A stretch of 64,000 bases of DNA, taken from contig CALJMO010000016.1 of NCBI GenBank assembly GCA_937982065.1, positions 1-64,000 on the forward strand, given 5' to 3'. Origin of the DNA: an uncultured Collinsella sp. (GTDB lineage: Bacteria > Actinomycetota > Coriobacteriia > Coriobacteriales > Coriobacteriaceae). A model generated the notes under the pieces. It worked only from the letters and a program-made list of their open reading frames with translations, ran no database searches and was not told the origin of the DNA. This document shows, piece by piece, positions 8,422-19,719 of the stretch (the first letter of the stretch is position 1; each line of letters opens with the position of its first letter). Made by a program: the position numbers and the translations under genes.

Positions 8422-9765
8422 TTAACGGAGCAGGCCGGCCACTTCGCCGGCTAGGGTGATGGTGCCGGCTGCTACGAAGGGCTCGCCTGCGGCCTTAAAA
8501 GCTGCAAGGGCCTCGGAAACGCTGGAGTACACGCCTGCGAGCTTATCGGCATCAACGAGGGCAGCGAGCTCCTCCGCCGGCAGGGCGCGGTCGGAATCGG
8601 TCTGGGTCACGACTACGCGTGGAAAGGCGGGAATCAGCACGTCGACGATGCCTGCCACGTCCTTGTCGGCCAGCGCAGCGCACAGCAGCGTGGGGCGATT
8701 CTCCACGCACGGATCGATCTCGTCCAGCGCGTTTACAAAGTTCTCGCAGCTCTGAGGGTTATGGCAGGCGTCGATCAGCTTGAGCGGATCGGTCCCCAGC
8801 ACATCAAAACGACCCGGCGTGGGGCAGCCCATAAGCGATGCATCCAGCGCATCGTGGTCGAGCTCGCGGCCCAAATACCCCTCGCACAGCATAATCGCGC
8901 ACGCAGCATTCTGCGGCTGGTAGGCCGGCTTAACCATGCTTGACGTATAGATCGCACGCGGCGTGGTGCAGCTAAACTCAACCGTGTCGCCCACGTGTGC
9001 CGGAACCTTGGTTGTGGCATGGTTCGCCACGAGCGGCACCACACCGCACTCACGGCAACGGGCATCCATCACGCGCTGAACGCTCGCCTCATGCGTACCC
9101 TCGCCCAAAACAACAAAGCGCCCAGGCTTAATAACCGCAGCCTTCTCCCCCGCAATGGCCTCGAGCGTGTTGCCCAAAATACGTGTATGATCGAGCCCAA
9201 TGCCCGTAATGGCAACGGCGACGGGATCGGTCGCACTCGTGGCGTCCCAACGCCCGCCCATGCCAACCTCAAGCACGGCTACGTCCACGCAAGCCTCGGC
9301 AAACACTACAAGTGCAGCAGCCGTCAGCAGGTCAAACGGTGTGATGGTATAGGCGCGCTCCCCTGCCGCCACACGGCGCGCATTCACGCGATGCCCCGCC
9401 TCGACAGCTGCCGAAACGCCATGGGCAAAGGCCTCGTCGCTCACGACGCACCCATCAACCTCCATGCGCTCGGGATAGCGCACCAGCTGTGGCGACGTAT
9501 ACAGCGCGGTTTTGAGCCCCTCACCACGAAGAATGGCAGCCGAAAAACGCGTAGTCGAAGTCTTGCCATTGGTACCGGCAACCTGGATGCAATCGAAATA
9601 CTCGTCCGGACGCCCCAGCTCATCGAGCATATCGACAACCGTCTCAAGCAGAGGACCAGCATCCCCAGAAATCCGCCCCGTATCAGCAGCAAGCCCCACA
9701 GCCTCATCAAACGAAAGCAGCTCAAACGAGAAAGGAACGACATACGACCCAGAACGCTTAGCCAT
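8422..9765 (-). CDS. folC: Folylpolyglutamate synthase / dihydrofolate synthase family
   Basis: 447 residues of the Mur-ligase-like FolC family, which adds glutamate to folates in the cytoplasm. The P-loop AGTNGKTSTT is at residues 63-72. The conserved lysine motif DHTRILGNT...GEKAAVIK follows, and the ADP-binding ACHNP is in the C-terminal domain. The open frame continues 99 codons upstream, but that part is the inverted-repeat and valS spacer region. The ATG at 9765 preceded by GGGGGAC is therefore chosen. A hairpin with a U-run lies only ~25 bases upstream, so expression may depend on read-through from valS. Confidence 0.9.
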   Translation of the reverse strand: MAKRSGSYVVPFSFELLSFDEAVGLAADTGRISGDAGPLLETVVDMLDELGRPDEYFDCIQVAGTNGKTSTTRFSAAILRGEGLKTALYTSPQLVRYPERMEVDGCVVSDEAFAHGVSAAVEAGHRVNARRVAAGERAYTITPFDLLTAAALVVFAEACVDVAVLEVGMGGRWDATSATDPVAVAITGIGLDHTRILGNTLEAIAGEKAAVIKPGRFVVLGEGTHEASVQRVMDARCRECGVVPLVANHATTKVPAHVGDTVEFSCTTPRAIYTSSMVKPAYQPQNAACAIMLCEGYLGRELDHDALDASLMGCPTPGRFDVLGTDPLKLIDACHNPQSCENFVNALDEIDPCVENRPTLLCAALADKDVAGIVDVLIPAFPRVVVTQTDSDRALPAEELAALVDADKLAGVYSSVSEALAAFKAAGEPFVAAGTITLAGEVAGLLR

Positions 9766-9787
9766 AACCCAAAGTCCCCCATAACAG

Positions 9788-9820
9788 AAAAAGAGGCCCA
9801 TTAAATAGAATGAGCCCCTC
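9788..9820 (-). terminator. Hairpin with U-run between valS and folC
   Basis: The minus strand reads GAGGGGCTCATT, loop, AATGGGCCTC, TTTTT. It is an imperfect stem followed by a clear U-run. Its position directly ahead of the folC ribosome site suggests termination or attenuation after valS. Confidence 0.55.
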
Positions 9821-9915
9821 GCGTTCAAAAAATCAGCCAAACACCGCTTTGCAGCAACCTCAAGGCCACAACCCAGTGGCCCTAACATGCCGGGCGCAGA
9901 CAACCACGTAAACGA

Positions 9916-10040
9916 ACTGGGAGCGGTTTGGGGCTTTGCTCGATACAAGTTCCGCACGAGCCGAAGGCCACTTAATGTGGCTTTCGTGCGAGCAGGACTG
10001 TCCGAAGTAGCGAGCAAAGCCCCAAACCGCGTCCCCCAGT
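9916..10040. repeat. Family-3 element, copy a (downstream of valS)
   Basis: 27-30-base arms containing GCGGTTTGGGGCTTTGCTCG and its exact complement flank a ~68-base core. The core holds CCGCACGAGCCGAAG and a hairpin GGCCAC-TTAAT-GTGGCT. The core recurs inverted at 12788-12850 upstream of valS with different arms. Confidence 0.8.
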
Positions 10041-10045
10041 ACCGC

Positions 10046-12742
<2,697 letters not shown>

Positions 12743-12762
12743 ATATTTCTCCCTTGCCCGTC

Positions 12763-12875
12763 GGCGTGTCCGCCTGCTTGGTTTTCGCTCGGTCAGGTCC
12801 TGACTCGCGCGAAGAGCACATTAAGTGCTCTTCGGCTCGTGCGGAATCTACGAAAACCAAGCAGGCGGACACGCC
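12763..12875. repeat. Family-3 element, copy b (upstream of valS)
   Basis: Perfect 25-bp arms (12763-12787 and 12851-12875, GGCGTGTCCGCCTGCTTGGT...) flank a core that is the inverted homologue of the one at 9943-10010. The inner hairpin reads AGCAC-TTAAT-GTGCT here and GCCAC-TTAAT-GTGGC there, so both bases of two pairs changed together. Confidence 0.8.
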
Positions 12876-12951
12876 TTAGGTATCGATTACTTCAGTCTGA
12901 AGGTACTAACTTGACAATCTCACAGAATAGCACAGGCATACCTGCCGAAAA

Positions 12952-13030
12952 GGGACAGGTTTATTTTGGTAGGTTTTATCAGGGGAAACGACATTTGCCC
13001 ATATAAAACCGACCAAAATAAACCTGTCCC
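12952..13030. repeat. Long inverted repeat with GGGACAGG ends
   Basis: 28-base arms (12952-12979 and 13003-13030) begin GGGACAGGTTTATTTTGG and pair with one mismatch around a 23-base loop that itself contains GGGG/CCC. The GGGACAGG-type end resembles bacterial REP palindromes, and related ends occur at 6529, 8088 and 22446. Confidence 0.75.
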
Positions 13031-13040
13031 TAAATGGCAG

Positions 13041-13064
13041 GCCCCGCGGTGGTTGCCGCGGGGC
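13041..13064 (-). terminator. clpX downstream hairpin
   Basis: GCCCCGCGG and CCGCGGGGC form a 9-bp stem around a 6-base loop shortly after the clpX stop. The U-run is poor, so this is a hairpin of probable rather than certain terminator function. Confidence 0.5.
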
Positions 13065-13079
13065 ATGGATTCAAGCTAT

Positions 13080-14489
13080 TTAACCGTAGATGCGTTGGGG
13101 CTGCTCTTCGCCCTTTACGGAGGCTTCGGTCACGATGACCTTGGAAACACCCTCCTCGCTGGGGAGGTCGAACATCGTCTGCTGCAGCACGTCCTCGCAG
13201 ATGGAGCGCAGGCCGCGGGCGCCGGTCTTGCGGGCAAGCGCCATGCGGGCGATCTCGTGCAGGGCGGCATCCTCAAACTCAAGCTCAACGTCCTCGAGCT
13301 GGAACATCTTGCGGTACTGACGCACCACGGCGTTCTTGGGCTCGGTCAGGATCGACACCAGGTCGTCCTCGTCGAGCGCCTGCGTCTGGGTGACGACGGG
13401 CGTACGTCCCACAAACTCGGGAATCATGCCAAAGGCGTTGAGGTCCTGCGGGAGCACCTGGCGCAGCAGGTCGTTCTCGTCGACCGAGGTAGGGCCGGCG
13501 ATCTCGGAGTTAAAGCCCACGCCCTTGTTGCCCACGCGATCGGCGATGATCTTGTCCAGACCCACAAAGGCACCACCGCAGATAAACAGGATGTTGGTCG
13601 TGTCGATCTGCAGCAGCTCCTGCTGGGGATGCTTGCGGCCGCCGGTGGGCGGAACGCTTGCCACCGTGCCCTCAAGAATCTTAAGCAGCGCCTGCTGAAC
13701 GCCCTCGCCCGAAACATCGCGGGTGATGGAGAGGTTCTCGGCCTTGCGGGCGATCTTGTCGATCTCGTCCACGTAGATAATGCCAACCTGCGCGCGCTCA
13801 ATATCGCCATCGGCGGCATTGATGAGCTTGAGCAGGATGTTCTCCACGTCCTCGCCCACGTAACCGGCCTCGGTGAGCGCGGTGGCGTCGGCGATGGCAA
13901 ACGGCACCTCGAGGATGCGCGCGAGCGTCTGCGCCAGAAGCGTCTTACCGGTACCGGTGGGGCCGAGCAGCAGAATGTTGGACTTGGCGAGCTCCACCTC
14001 ATCCATATCATCGTCGAGCTGCGAGTCCAAACCGTCGTCAAAGGCCGAAAGCGCAGCACCGCCCTCGATCACGCGGCGGTAATGGTTGTACACGGCAACC
14101 GACATGGCGCGCTTGGCGTCCTCCTGGCCCATGACATAGGCCGAAAGCTCGTCATAAATCTCGTGCGGCGTCGGCACATGCGTAATGACCTGACGGGCGT
14201 CGTCCTCGAGCTCAAAGCCCTCGGCCTCGGGGTCCACGGCGGGCTGAGATGCAGCCTGCCCGTGATCGTTGAGAAAGCCCGGCAGCTTGCCGTTGCGGGC
14301 AGCGTCCATAAAGTCCGAAGCCAGCGACTCCTCCAAGATCTCGGAGCAGGCGGCGACGCACTCGTCGCAGATAAAGATGTTGGTCGGACCCTTTACAAGG
14401 CGGCGAACCTGCCCCTGCTCTTTTCCGCAGAAGGAGCAGCGGATGGGGTTGCCGTTCTCGTCAAAGTTGTCCTGCATGTTACCGGCCAT
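13080..14489 (-). CDS. clpX: ClpX ATPase subunit of ClpXP protease
   Basis: 469 residues. The N-terminal zinc-binding domain has C18, C21, C41 and C44 (CSFC...CDEC). The AAA+ core holds Walker A GPTGTGKT, Walker B IIYVDEID and the RKAENLSITRDVSGEGVQQA stretch typical of ClpX. It unfolds tagged substrates and feeds them to ClpP. The start is the ATG one base after the clpP stop (TAG-G-ATG), which implies translational coupling; a seven-codon longer frame would overlap clpP. It is the last gene of the tig-clpP-clpX operon. Confidence 0.97.
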   Translation of the reverse strand: MAGNMQDNFDENGNPIRCSFCGKEQGQVRRLVKGPTNIFICDECVAACSEILEESLASDFMDAARNGKLPGFLNDHGQAASQPAVDPEAEGFELEDDARQVITHVPTPHEIYDELSAYVMGQEDAKRAMSVAVYNHYRRVIEGGAALSAFDDGLDSQLDDDMDEVELAKSNILLLGPTGTGKTLLAQTLARILEVPFAIADATALTEAGYVGEDVENILLKLINAADGDIERAQVGIIYVDEIDKIARKAENLSITRDVSGEGVQQALLKILEGTVASVPPTGGRKHPQQELLQIDTTNILFICGGAFVGLDKIIADRVGNKGVGFNSEIAGPTSVDENDLLRQVLPQDLNAFGMIPEFVGRTPVVTQTQALDEDDLVSILTEPKNAVVRQYRKMFQLEDVELEFEDAALHEIARMALARKTGARGLRSICEDVLQQTMFDLPSEEGVSKVIVTEASVKGEEQPQRIYG

Positions 14490-14490
14490 C

Positions 14491-15123
14491 CTAGGCGTCC
14501 TTCGCGGCAAGGTCGCGCGAGGTGACGATACGGTCGATCAGGCCGTAGTCGAGGGCCTCGGCAGCGGTCAGGTAGTTGTCGCGCTCGGTGTCGGCCTGGA
14601 CCTTCTCGATGGGCTGGCCAGAGGCGTCGGACAGGATCTGGTTGAGCTCGCGGCGGGTCTTCTTGATCTCCTCGGCCACGATCTCGATCTCGGTCTGCTG
14701 GCCCTGGGCACCGCCGCTGGGCTGGTGAATCATAACCTTGGAGTGCGGCAGGCAGAAGCGCTTGCCCTTGGCGCCGGCCGAAAGCAGCACGGCGGCCATA
14801 GACGCGGCCATGCCCACACAGATGGTAGAAACCTGCGGCTTGATGAAGTTCATGGTGTCCAGAATCGCCAGGCCGGAGTAGACCTCGCCGCCGGGCGAAT
14901 TGATGTAGAGCGAGATATCCTTCTCGGCATCCTGGCTCTCAAGATGCAGCAGCTGGGCAACGACCAGGTTGGCACTGACGGAGTTGATCTCCTCGCCCAA
15001 GAAGATGATGCGGTCGTTGAGCAGGCGCGAATAGATATCGTAGCTGCGCTCGCCGCGCGGCGTCTGCTCGATAACGTATGGCACGAGGGCGGAATCGAAC
15101 TTAGCGATCATACGCATCTCCAT
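14491..15123 (-). CDS. clpP: ClpP protease subunit
   Basis: About 210 residues of the ClpP serine protease family. The catalytic triad is visible: Ser in GMAASMAAVLL (S108), His in SKVMIHQP (H133) and Asp in ERDNYLT. It forms the tetradecameric proteolytic chamber used by ClpX. Several in-frame starts lie close together: 15123 is used here, but GGAG spaced six bases before the ATG at 15111 makes that start equally plausible. It lies between tig and clpX. A perfect 11-bp inverted repeat (15158-15198) lies in its leader. Confidence 0.95.
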   Translation of the reverse strand: MEMRMIAKFDSALVPYVIEQTPRGERSYDIYSRLLNDRIIFLGEEINSVSANLVVAQLLHLESQDAEKDISLYINSPGGEVYSGLAILDTMNFIKPQVSTICVGMAASMAAVLLSAGAKGKRFCLPHSKVMIHQPSGGAQGQQTEIEIVAEEIKKTRRELNQILSDASGQPIEKVQADTERDNYLTAAEALDYGLIDRIVTSRDLAAKDA

Positions 15124-15157
15124 TTCTCTCTTGCGGACCAAATTGGTTCTAGATAAA

Positions 15158-15198
15158 CGTACGGTGCCCGCATGCTATGCATTGGCTGGCACCGTACG
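15158..15198 (-). promoter_or_regulatory. Inverted repeat in the clpP leader
   Basis: CGTACGGTGCC and GGCACCGTACG are separated by 19 bases. On the transcribed strand the hairpin is followed by TTTAT. It could be a weak attenuator between tig and clpP or a regulator site. Confidence 0.45.
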
Positions 15199-15274
15199 AA
15201 GCTACCGGATAACCGGTGTATAACTTTACCCCATCACGGGCGCACGCATGCGCTCGCGGGCAAGGTGGCGAGAA

Positions 15275-16573
15275 TTATTCGGCGTCCTTGGCGGTCTCGT
15301 CGACCTCGGTCACCTTGGCGTTCTCGACCAGGTGGTCGACGGCCTTGGAGCGACGGATGGACTCGCGGACGGCAGGCATGCGGCCATCGGCGATGAACTC
15401 GGCCTTTGAAGCCTCGACGTCCTTGACGCCGGCCTTCTCGAACTCGGCGTTAATATCATCCTCGGTGACCTCAATCTTGAGCTCACGAGCGAGGGCGTCG
15501 AGAGCCAGGGACTCACGGGCAACGTCGTTGGCCTGCTTGTGCAGGTCGCCGATGAACTGCTCCATGGTCAGGCCGGAAGCGGGCAGCCAGGTGTCCAGCG
15601 TCATGCCGCGGGCAGCGAGGTTGGACAGGAAGTTCTGGCCAAGCTCCTCAAAGACGGACTGCTCGTAGTCGGCGTCCATCTCGTCGAGCTGCAGACGCTC
15701 GGCGAGAGCGGAGACGCAACGGTTCTCCTTCTCGGCCGGGAGGCGGGAAGCCTTGTCCTGCTCGATCTCGATCTTGATGGCGTCGCGCATGGCGTCGATG
15801 CTGTCAAAGCCAAAGTCGGACTTGACGAGCTCGTCGGTGAGCTCGGGGGTGTTGCGAACCTTGATGCCCTTGACGGTGACCTCGACGGTGTGGGTCTCGG
15901 CCTCCTCGCCCTCCTCGACCTCGTCGGTCCAGGTGACGGTCTTGACGTCGTCAACGTTGGCGCCGATCAGGGCCTCGTTGAACTCCTTGGGGTTGCTGTC
16001 GCTACCGGCGATGAGCATGCGGCCCTCGGCGGCAAAGTTGTCGGCGTTCTCGACGGCCTTGAGGTCGACGGTGACGTAGTCCTCGGCCTCGACGGCGCGA
16101 CCCTCGACGTCCTCGAAAGTGGCACGGTAGTTGAGGAGCATCTCGACCTGGTTGTTGATCTCGGACTCGGTGACCTCCGCAGGGGGCATCTCGATCTCGA
16201 CAGCGTCGAAGGAGGAGAGCTCAGCGGCAGGACGCAGGGAGAACTCGACGGTGTAGGTGTAGTCCTCGTGATCCTTGGCGAGGTCGAGGTCCTTGTAGTC
16301 ACCGTTCTTGGTGGGGACGATGTCCAGCTCGTTGAGGACGGCGGGCTCGTTGGCGGCGATCAGGTCATTGGTGGCCTGGGCGAGGGTAGCCTCGGCGCCA
16401 AGAGCAGAGTCGATGACCGGACGGGGGGCCTTACCGGCGCGGAAACCCGGGAAGCGGTACTTCTTGGCGGTGTCCTTGTAGGCCTTCTTGATCGCGGCGT
16501 CGACGTCGGCGGCCGGGATGGTGACCGTAGCGGTGAGCTTGGCGTCCTTGACGTCAGAAGCGGTGATGTTCAA
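15275..16573 (-). CDS. tig: Trigger factor
   Basis: 432 residues. It has an N-terminal ribosome-binding domain with FPGFRAGKAPRPVI (the signature loop, about residues 40-55). A FKBP-like prolyl isomerase domain lies near residues 150-240, followed by a long helical C-terminal chaperone domain. It binds nascent chains at the ribosome exit tunnel. The upstream part of the frame reads through tRNA-Leu. AGGAGG lies six bases before a TTG at 16573, giving a protein that begins NITASDVK after the initiator. The ATG at 16588 contains the ribosome site itself and is unlikely; a GTG at 16576 is the alternative. It is the first gene of the tig-clpP-clpX set. Confidence 0.95.
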   Translation of the reverse strand: MNITASDVKDAKLTATVTIPAADVDAAIKKAYKDTAKKYRFPGFRAGKAPRPVIDSALGAEATLAQATNDLIAANEPAVLNELDIVPTKNGDYKDLDLAKDHEDYTYTVEFSLRPAAELSSFDAVEIEMPPAEVTESEINNQVEMLLNYRATFEDVEGRAVEAEDYVTVDLKAVENADNFAAEGRMLIAGSDSNPKEFNEALIGANVDDVKTVTWTDEVEEGEEAETHTVEVTVKGIKVRNTPELTDELVKSDFGFDSIDAMRDAIKIEIEQDKASRLPAEKENRCVSALAERLQLDEMDADYEQSVFEELGQNFLSNLAARGMTLDTWLPASGLTMEQFIGDLHKQANDVARESLALDALARELKIEVTEDDINAEFEKAGVKDVEASKAEFIADGRMPAVRESIRRSKAVDHLVENAKVTEVDETAKDAE

Positions 16574-16663
16574 CACGTTCCTCCTCATACTGCCCAGCTT
16601 ATCTGAGGTGCTGGTACCTTTATGCAACAAGCGTCGCGAGGGCATAAGCCGACGCGGGTGCGT

Positions 16664-16747
16664 TGGTGCGGGCGAAAGGACTCGAACCTTCACGGGAATC
16701 CCACCAGAACCTAAATCTGGCGCGTCTACCAATTCCGCCACGCCCGC
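16664..16747 (-). tRNA. tRNA-Leu (anticodon UAG)
   Basis: On the minus strand a 7-bp acceptor stem (GCGGGCG/CGCCCGC) with encoded CCA encloses the cloverleaf. The anticodon arm CCAGA-TTTAGGT-TCTGG gives UAG. The long variable arm (TGGGATTCCCGT) is typical of leucine tRNAs. Confidence 0.96.
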
Positions 16748-16833
16748 ATGAGCGCACAGACTAGGAATGATAGCAGATACGAGCGGCAAGCGCACGCACA
16801 CCTTTTACAGGCTCACGACCTCACCACGAGTGC

Positions 16834-16858
16834 AAAAGGCGGGGCGAGTTGCCCCGCC
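16834..16858 (-). terminator. Terminator of the molybdo-hydroxylase operon
   Basis: A perfect stem GGCGGGGC/GCCCCGCC with a 5-base loop is followed by TTTT on the minus strand, 30 bases after the stop codon. Confidence 0.8.
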
Positions 16859-16887
16859 CCGCAAATTACGACTTGTTCGCAGACCCG

Positions 16888-19719
16888 CTACTCCCCCAGC
16901 AGGGCCTTCTCGGGCGTGATCGGCAGTGAGCGCACCTGGTGGCCGGTGGCGTGTGCCACGGCCGAGGCCACGGCGGCGAGCGGCGTGTTGATGACGACCT
17001 CGCCGATCGACTTGGCACCAAACGGACCCGTCGGCTCGTAGCTCGGCTCAAAGGCCACGCGTATGCTGCCGATATCCAGGCGCGTGGGTAGCTTGTAGCT
17101 CATAAAGTTGCCGGTGCGCAGACGGCCGCGGTCATCGTGCTCGACAATCTCGTAGAGCGCGTGGCCGATACCCTGGGCAATGCCGCCCTCGGCCTGGACG
17201 CGCGCAAGCGCCTCGTTGATCACGGTGCCGCAGTCCACAGCCGCCGCGTAGTCCACAACAGTCACCTTGCCGGTGGCCTTGTCGACCTCGACCTCGGCAA
17301 TGCCGGCCATAAACGGCGGGGGCGAAACGGGCAGGCAGGCAGAGGCATGCGAGGTCAGCGCGTCGCCGCCCGCGATGTTCTTGACGCACAGGTTGGCAAA
17401 GTCGCGCAGCGTGAGGTAGCGGTTCTGCTCGCGCGCGGCACGCTCGTCGGACAGACGCACGTACTGACCATCGAAGACCACATCGGCGGCGTCCACGTCC
17501 CACATCTGGGCGGCTTTGGAGCAAATCTTCTCACGCAGCTCGGTCGCGGCGTTCTTGGCGGCAAGGCCCGTCACGTACGTACCCGAGCTCGCGTACGAGC
17601 CGGCGTCGAACGGCGACACATCAGTGTCCACGCCGCGCACCACGATCATCGAACTCTCCACGCCCAGTTCCTCGGCGGCAATCTGCGCCAGGATCGTGTC
17701 GACGCCCATGCCGTTATCGGTGGCTCCGGTGCCGATGGTAATGAAGCCGTCCTCTTCCAGGCGCATGTCGATGCCGGCGATGTCCACGTTGGAAATGCCT
17801 GAGCCCTGCATGGTGAGCGCGCAGCCCAGGGCGCGCACGCGGTCGCCCAGGTCCACGGCTAGCGGCTTGTCGCGCCAACCGATCATGTCCATCGCGCGCA
17901 GCAGGCAGCGGTCGAGCGCACAGGCGTTGAGCTTCTCGTTGTAGTACTGCGGCATGGTCTCGCCCTCGCGCACAATGTTCTTAAGGCGCAGGTCGGCGGG
18001 GTCCATGTGCAGCATGTCGGCGAGCTCGTTGACGGCGCTCTCCACGGCAAACTGGCCTTGGGTGGCACCGTAGCCGCGATACGCGCCGCCGCGGTTGGTG
18101 TTGGTGTAGACGGCGTCCCAGCTAAAGCGGCTCGCCTTTACGTGGTTGTAGATGGGCAGGCTCTTGTGGCCCGACAGGCCGATCGTCGTGGTAGCGTGCT
18201 CGCCATACGCACCGGCGTTGGACAACGTATGCAGATCGATGGCCGTGATGGTGCCGTCGTTCATGGCGCCCAGCTTAACGGTCATCTGCATCTGGTGGCG
18301 CGAATTGCCCGCGGTGATGGTCTCCTCGCGGGTGTAGCAGCAGTAGCTCGGACGGCCAGTCTGCTGGGTCACGAACGCCACGAAGATCTCGCAGCAGCCC
18401 GTCTGCTTGGAGCCAAAGCCGCCGCCGATGCGCGGCTTAATGACCTGCACCTGCGACTGCGGAATGTCGAGCGACTGCGCGACCATGCGACGCACGTGGA
18501 AGGGCACCTGCGTCGAGGTGGTCACCGAGATGCGCCCGAACGCGTCGGTCGTCGCGAAGGCGCGGAAGGTCTCCATGGGCGCAGTCTGCGTGGCCTGGCT
18601 GGTGTAGGTGCGCTCAAAGACGATGTCGCTCTGGGCGAAGGCCTCGTCCAAGTCGCCAAAATCGCTGGTACCGCTGCACACCAGGTTACGAGCAACGTCG
18701 CCGCCCTGCGGGAACATAAAGGTCACGTCGCCCTCGGGGTGGACAACGATGTCGTTATCGAGTGCCTGGGTAAAGTCGAGCAGCGGCTCGAGCACCTCAT
18801 AGTCGACCTTAATGAGTTTGAGCGCCTTGTCGGCAGCCTCCTCGGTCTCGGCGGCGACGATCGCCACTTCCTCGTTTTGGTAACGGACGAGGTTCTCGAG
18901 AATCAGGCGGTCGTAGGGACTCGGCTGCGGATAGCTCTGGCCGGCGATGGTAAAGCGGCGCTTGGGCACGTCCTCGTAGGTGTAGACGCCCACGACGCCC
19001 GGCACCTTAAGGGCGCGAGACGTGTCGATGGAGCGGATCTTGGCGCGGGCATAGGGGCTGCGCTTGAGCTTGACGATCAGGGCGCCGGCGGGCACCATAT
19101 CGCCGGTGTAGACCGGACGACCCTCGAGCAGGGCCTTCGAGTCCTTCTTGGGCTGCTTGTGGGTGATCTGCTTGTAGGAGACGCCGTCAGAGCTCGTGTC
19201 GTTGACGGGCAGCTCGGGCATCTCAAAGCCAACCTGCACGCCGGACTCGTTGAGGAAGCGCACGATAGCGCGCAGCTGGCTCTCGTAGCCGCTGCAGCGG
19301 CAAAGGTTACCGGCAAGCTGACGTGAGAGCTCCTCACGCGTGGCGACGAGGCTCGGGTCCTCCTTGGCGGCGCGGGCAAGCGCCAGCACGTTCATGATAA
19401 GGCCGGGGGCACAAAAACCGCACTGCTCGGCGCCTTCGGCAGCCATCGCACGGGCAAGCGCCTCGGACTCGGCCTTGAGGCCCTCGAGCGTGGTGATGGA
19501 GCGGCCCTCGACGCGCGCGGCGGGAACCGAGCAGCTCAGAACCGGGTCGCCATCGAGCCACACCGTGCACAGACCGCAGTTGGTGGTCTCGCAGGCACAG
19601 CGCACCGACGCGCAGCCCTGCTCGCGCAGCAGCGCAAAGAGCATGGTGTCGGGGGCAATCTGAACCTTGACCTTGCGGCCGTTGAGCGTAAAGGAAAGAT
19701 CGATGAGTTTGGCAGCCAT
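16888..19719 (-). CDS. Molybdenum hydroxylase: fused [2Fe-2S] and molybdopterin subunits
   Basis: 943 residues of the xanthine dehydrogenase/aldehyde oxidoreductase family. Residues 1-~85 form a plant-type ferredoxin domain (C36, C41, C48, C51). A second [2Fe-2S] domain has EQCGFCAPG and NLCRCSGYE. The rest is the molybdopterin-cytosine-dinucleotide domain. GAKSIGE near the C-terminus carries the catalytic glutamate. Its FAD partner is the next gene upstream, overlapping by one base. The fusion without FAD recalls the Desulfovibrio aldehyde oxidoreductase and the selenium-dependent molybdenum hydroxylases of Gram-positive bacteria. Purines are plausible substrates, but the sequence does not settle this. 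Confidence 0.9.
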   Translation of the reverse strand: MAAKLIDLSFTLNGRKVKVQIAPDTMLFALLREQGCASVRCACETTNCGLCTVWLDGDPVLSCSVPAARVEGRSITTLEGLKAESEALARAMAAEGAEQCGFCAPGLIMNVLALARAAKEDPSLVATREELSRQLAGNLCRCSGYESQLRAIVRFLNESGVQVGFEMPELPVNDTSSDGVSYKQITHKQPKKDSKALLEGRPVYTGDMVPAGALIVKLKRSPYARAKIRSIDTSRALKVPGVVGVYTYEDVPKRRFTIAGQSYPQPSPYDRLILENLVRYQNEEVAIVAAETEEAADKALKLIKVDYEVLEPLLDFTQALDNDIVVHPEGDVTFMFPQGGDVARNLVCSGTSDFGDLDEAFAQSDIVFERTYTSQATQTAPMETFRAFATTDAFGRISVTTSTQVPFHVRRMVAQSLDIPQSQVQVIKPRIGGGFGSKQTGCCEIFVAFVTQQTGRPSYCCYTREETITAGNSRHQMQMTVKLGAMNDGTITAIDLHTLSNAGAYGEHATTTIGLSGHKSLPIYNHVKASRFSWDAVYTNTNRGGAYRGYGATQGQFAVESAVNELADMLHMDPADLRLKNIVREGETMPQYYNEKLNACALDRCLLRAMDMIGWRDKPLAVDLGDRVRALGCALTMQGSGISNVDIAGIDMRLEEDGFITIGTGATDNGMGVDTILAQIAAEELGVESSMIVVRGVDTDVSPFDAGSYASSGTYVTGLAAKNAATELREKICSKAAQMWDVDAADVVFDGQYVRLSDERAAREQNRYLTLRDFANLCVKNIAGGDALTSHASACLPVSPPPFMAGIAEVEVDKATGKVTVVDYAAAVDCGTVINEALARVQAEGGIAQGIGHALYEIVEHDDRGRLRTGNFMSYKLPTRLDIGSIRVAFEPSYEPTGPFGAKSIGEVVINTPLAAVASAVAHATGHQVRSLPITPEKALLGE

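Larger units (their letters stand above)
12743..13079. other. Gap between clpX and valS with three hairpins
   Basis: No gene is supported. The gap holds family-3 copy b, a separate 79-base inverted repeat (12952-13030) and the clpX terminator-like hairpin (13041-13064). The valS leader occupies the left ~20 bases, and any valS promoter must lie in or beyond the repeats. Confidence 0.6.

Noticed and set aside
12743..12900. T-box riboswitch in the valS leader
   Set aside because: The fold is an inverted repeat whose homologue lies downstream of valS in opposite orientation; no T-box sequence is seen.
16574..16801. N-terminal extension of trigger factor
   Set aside because: The extension overlaps tRNA-Leu on the same strand, and AGGAGG precedes a TTG giving a normal trigger-factor start.
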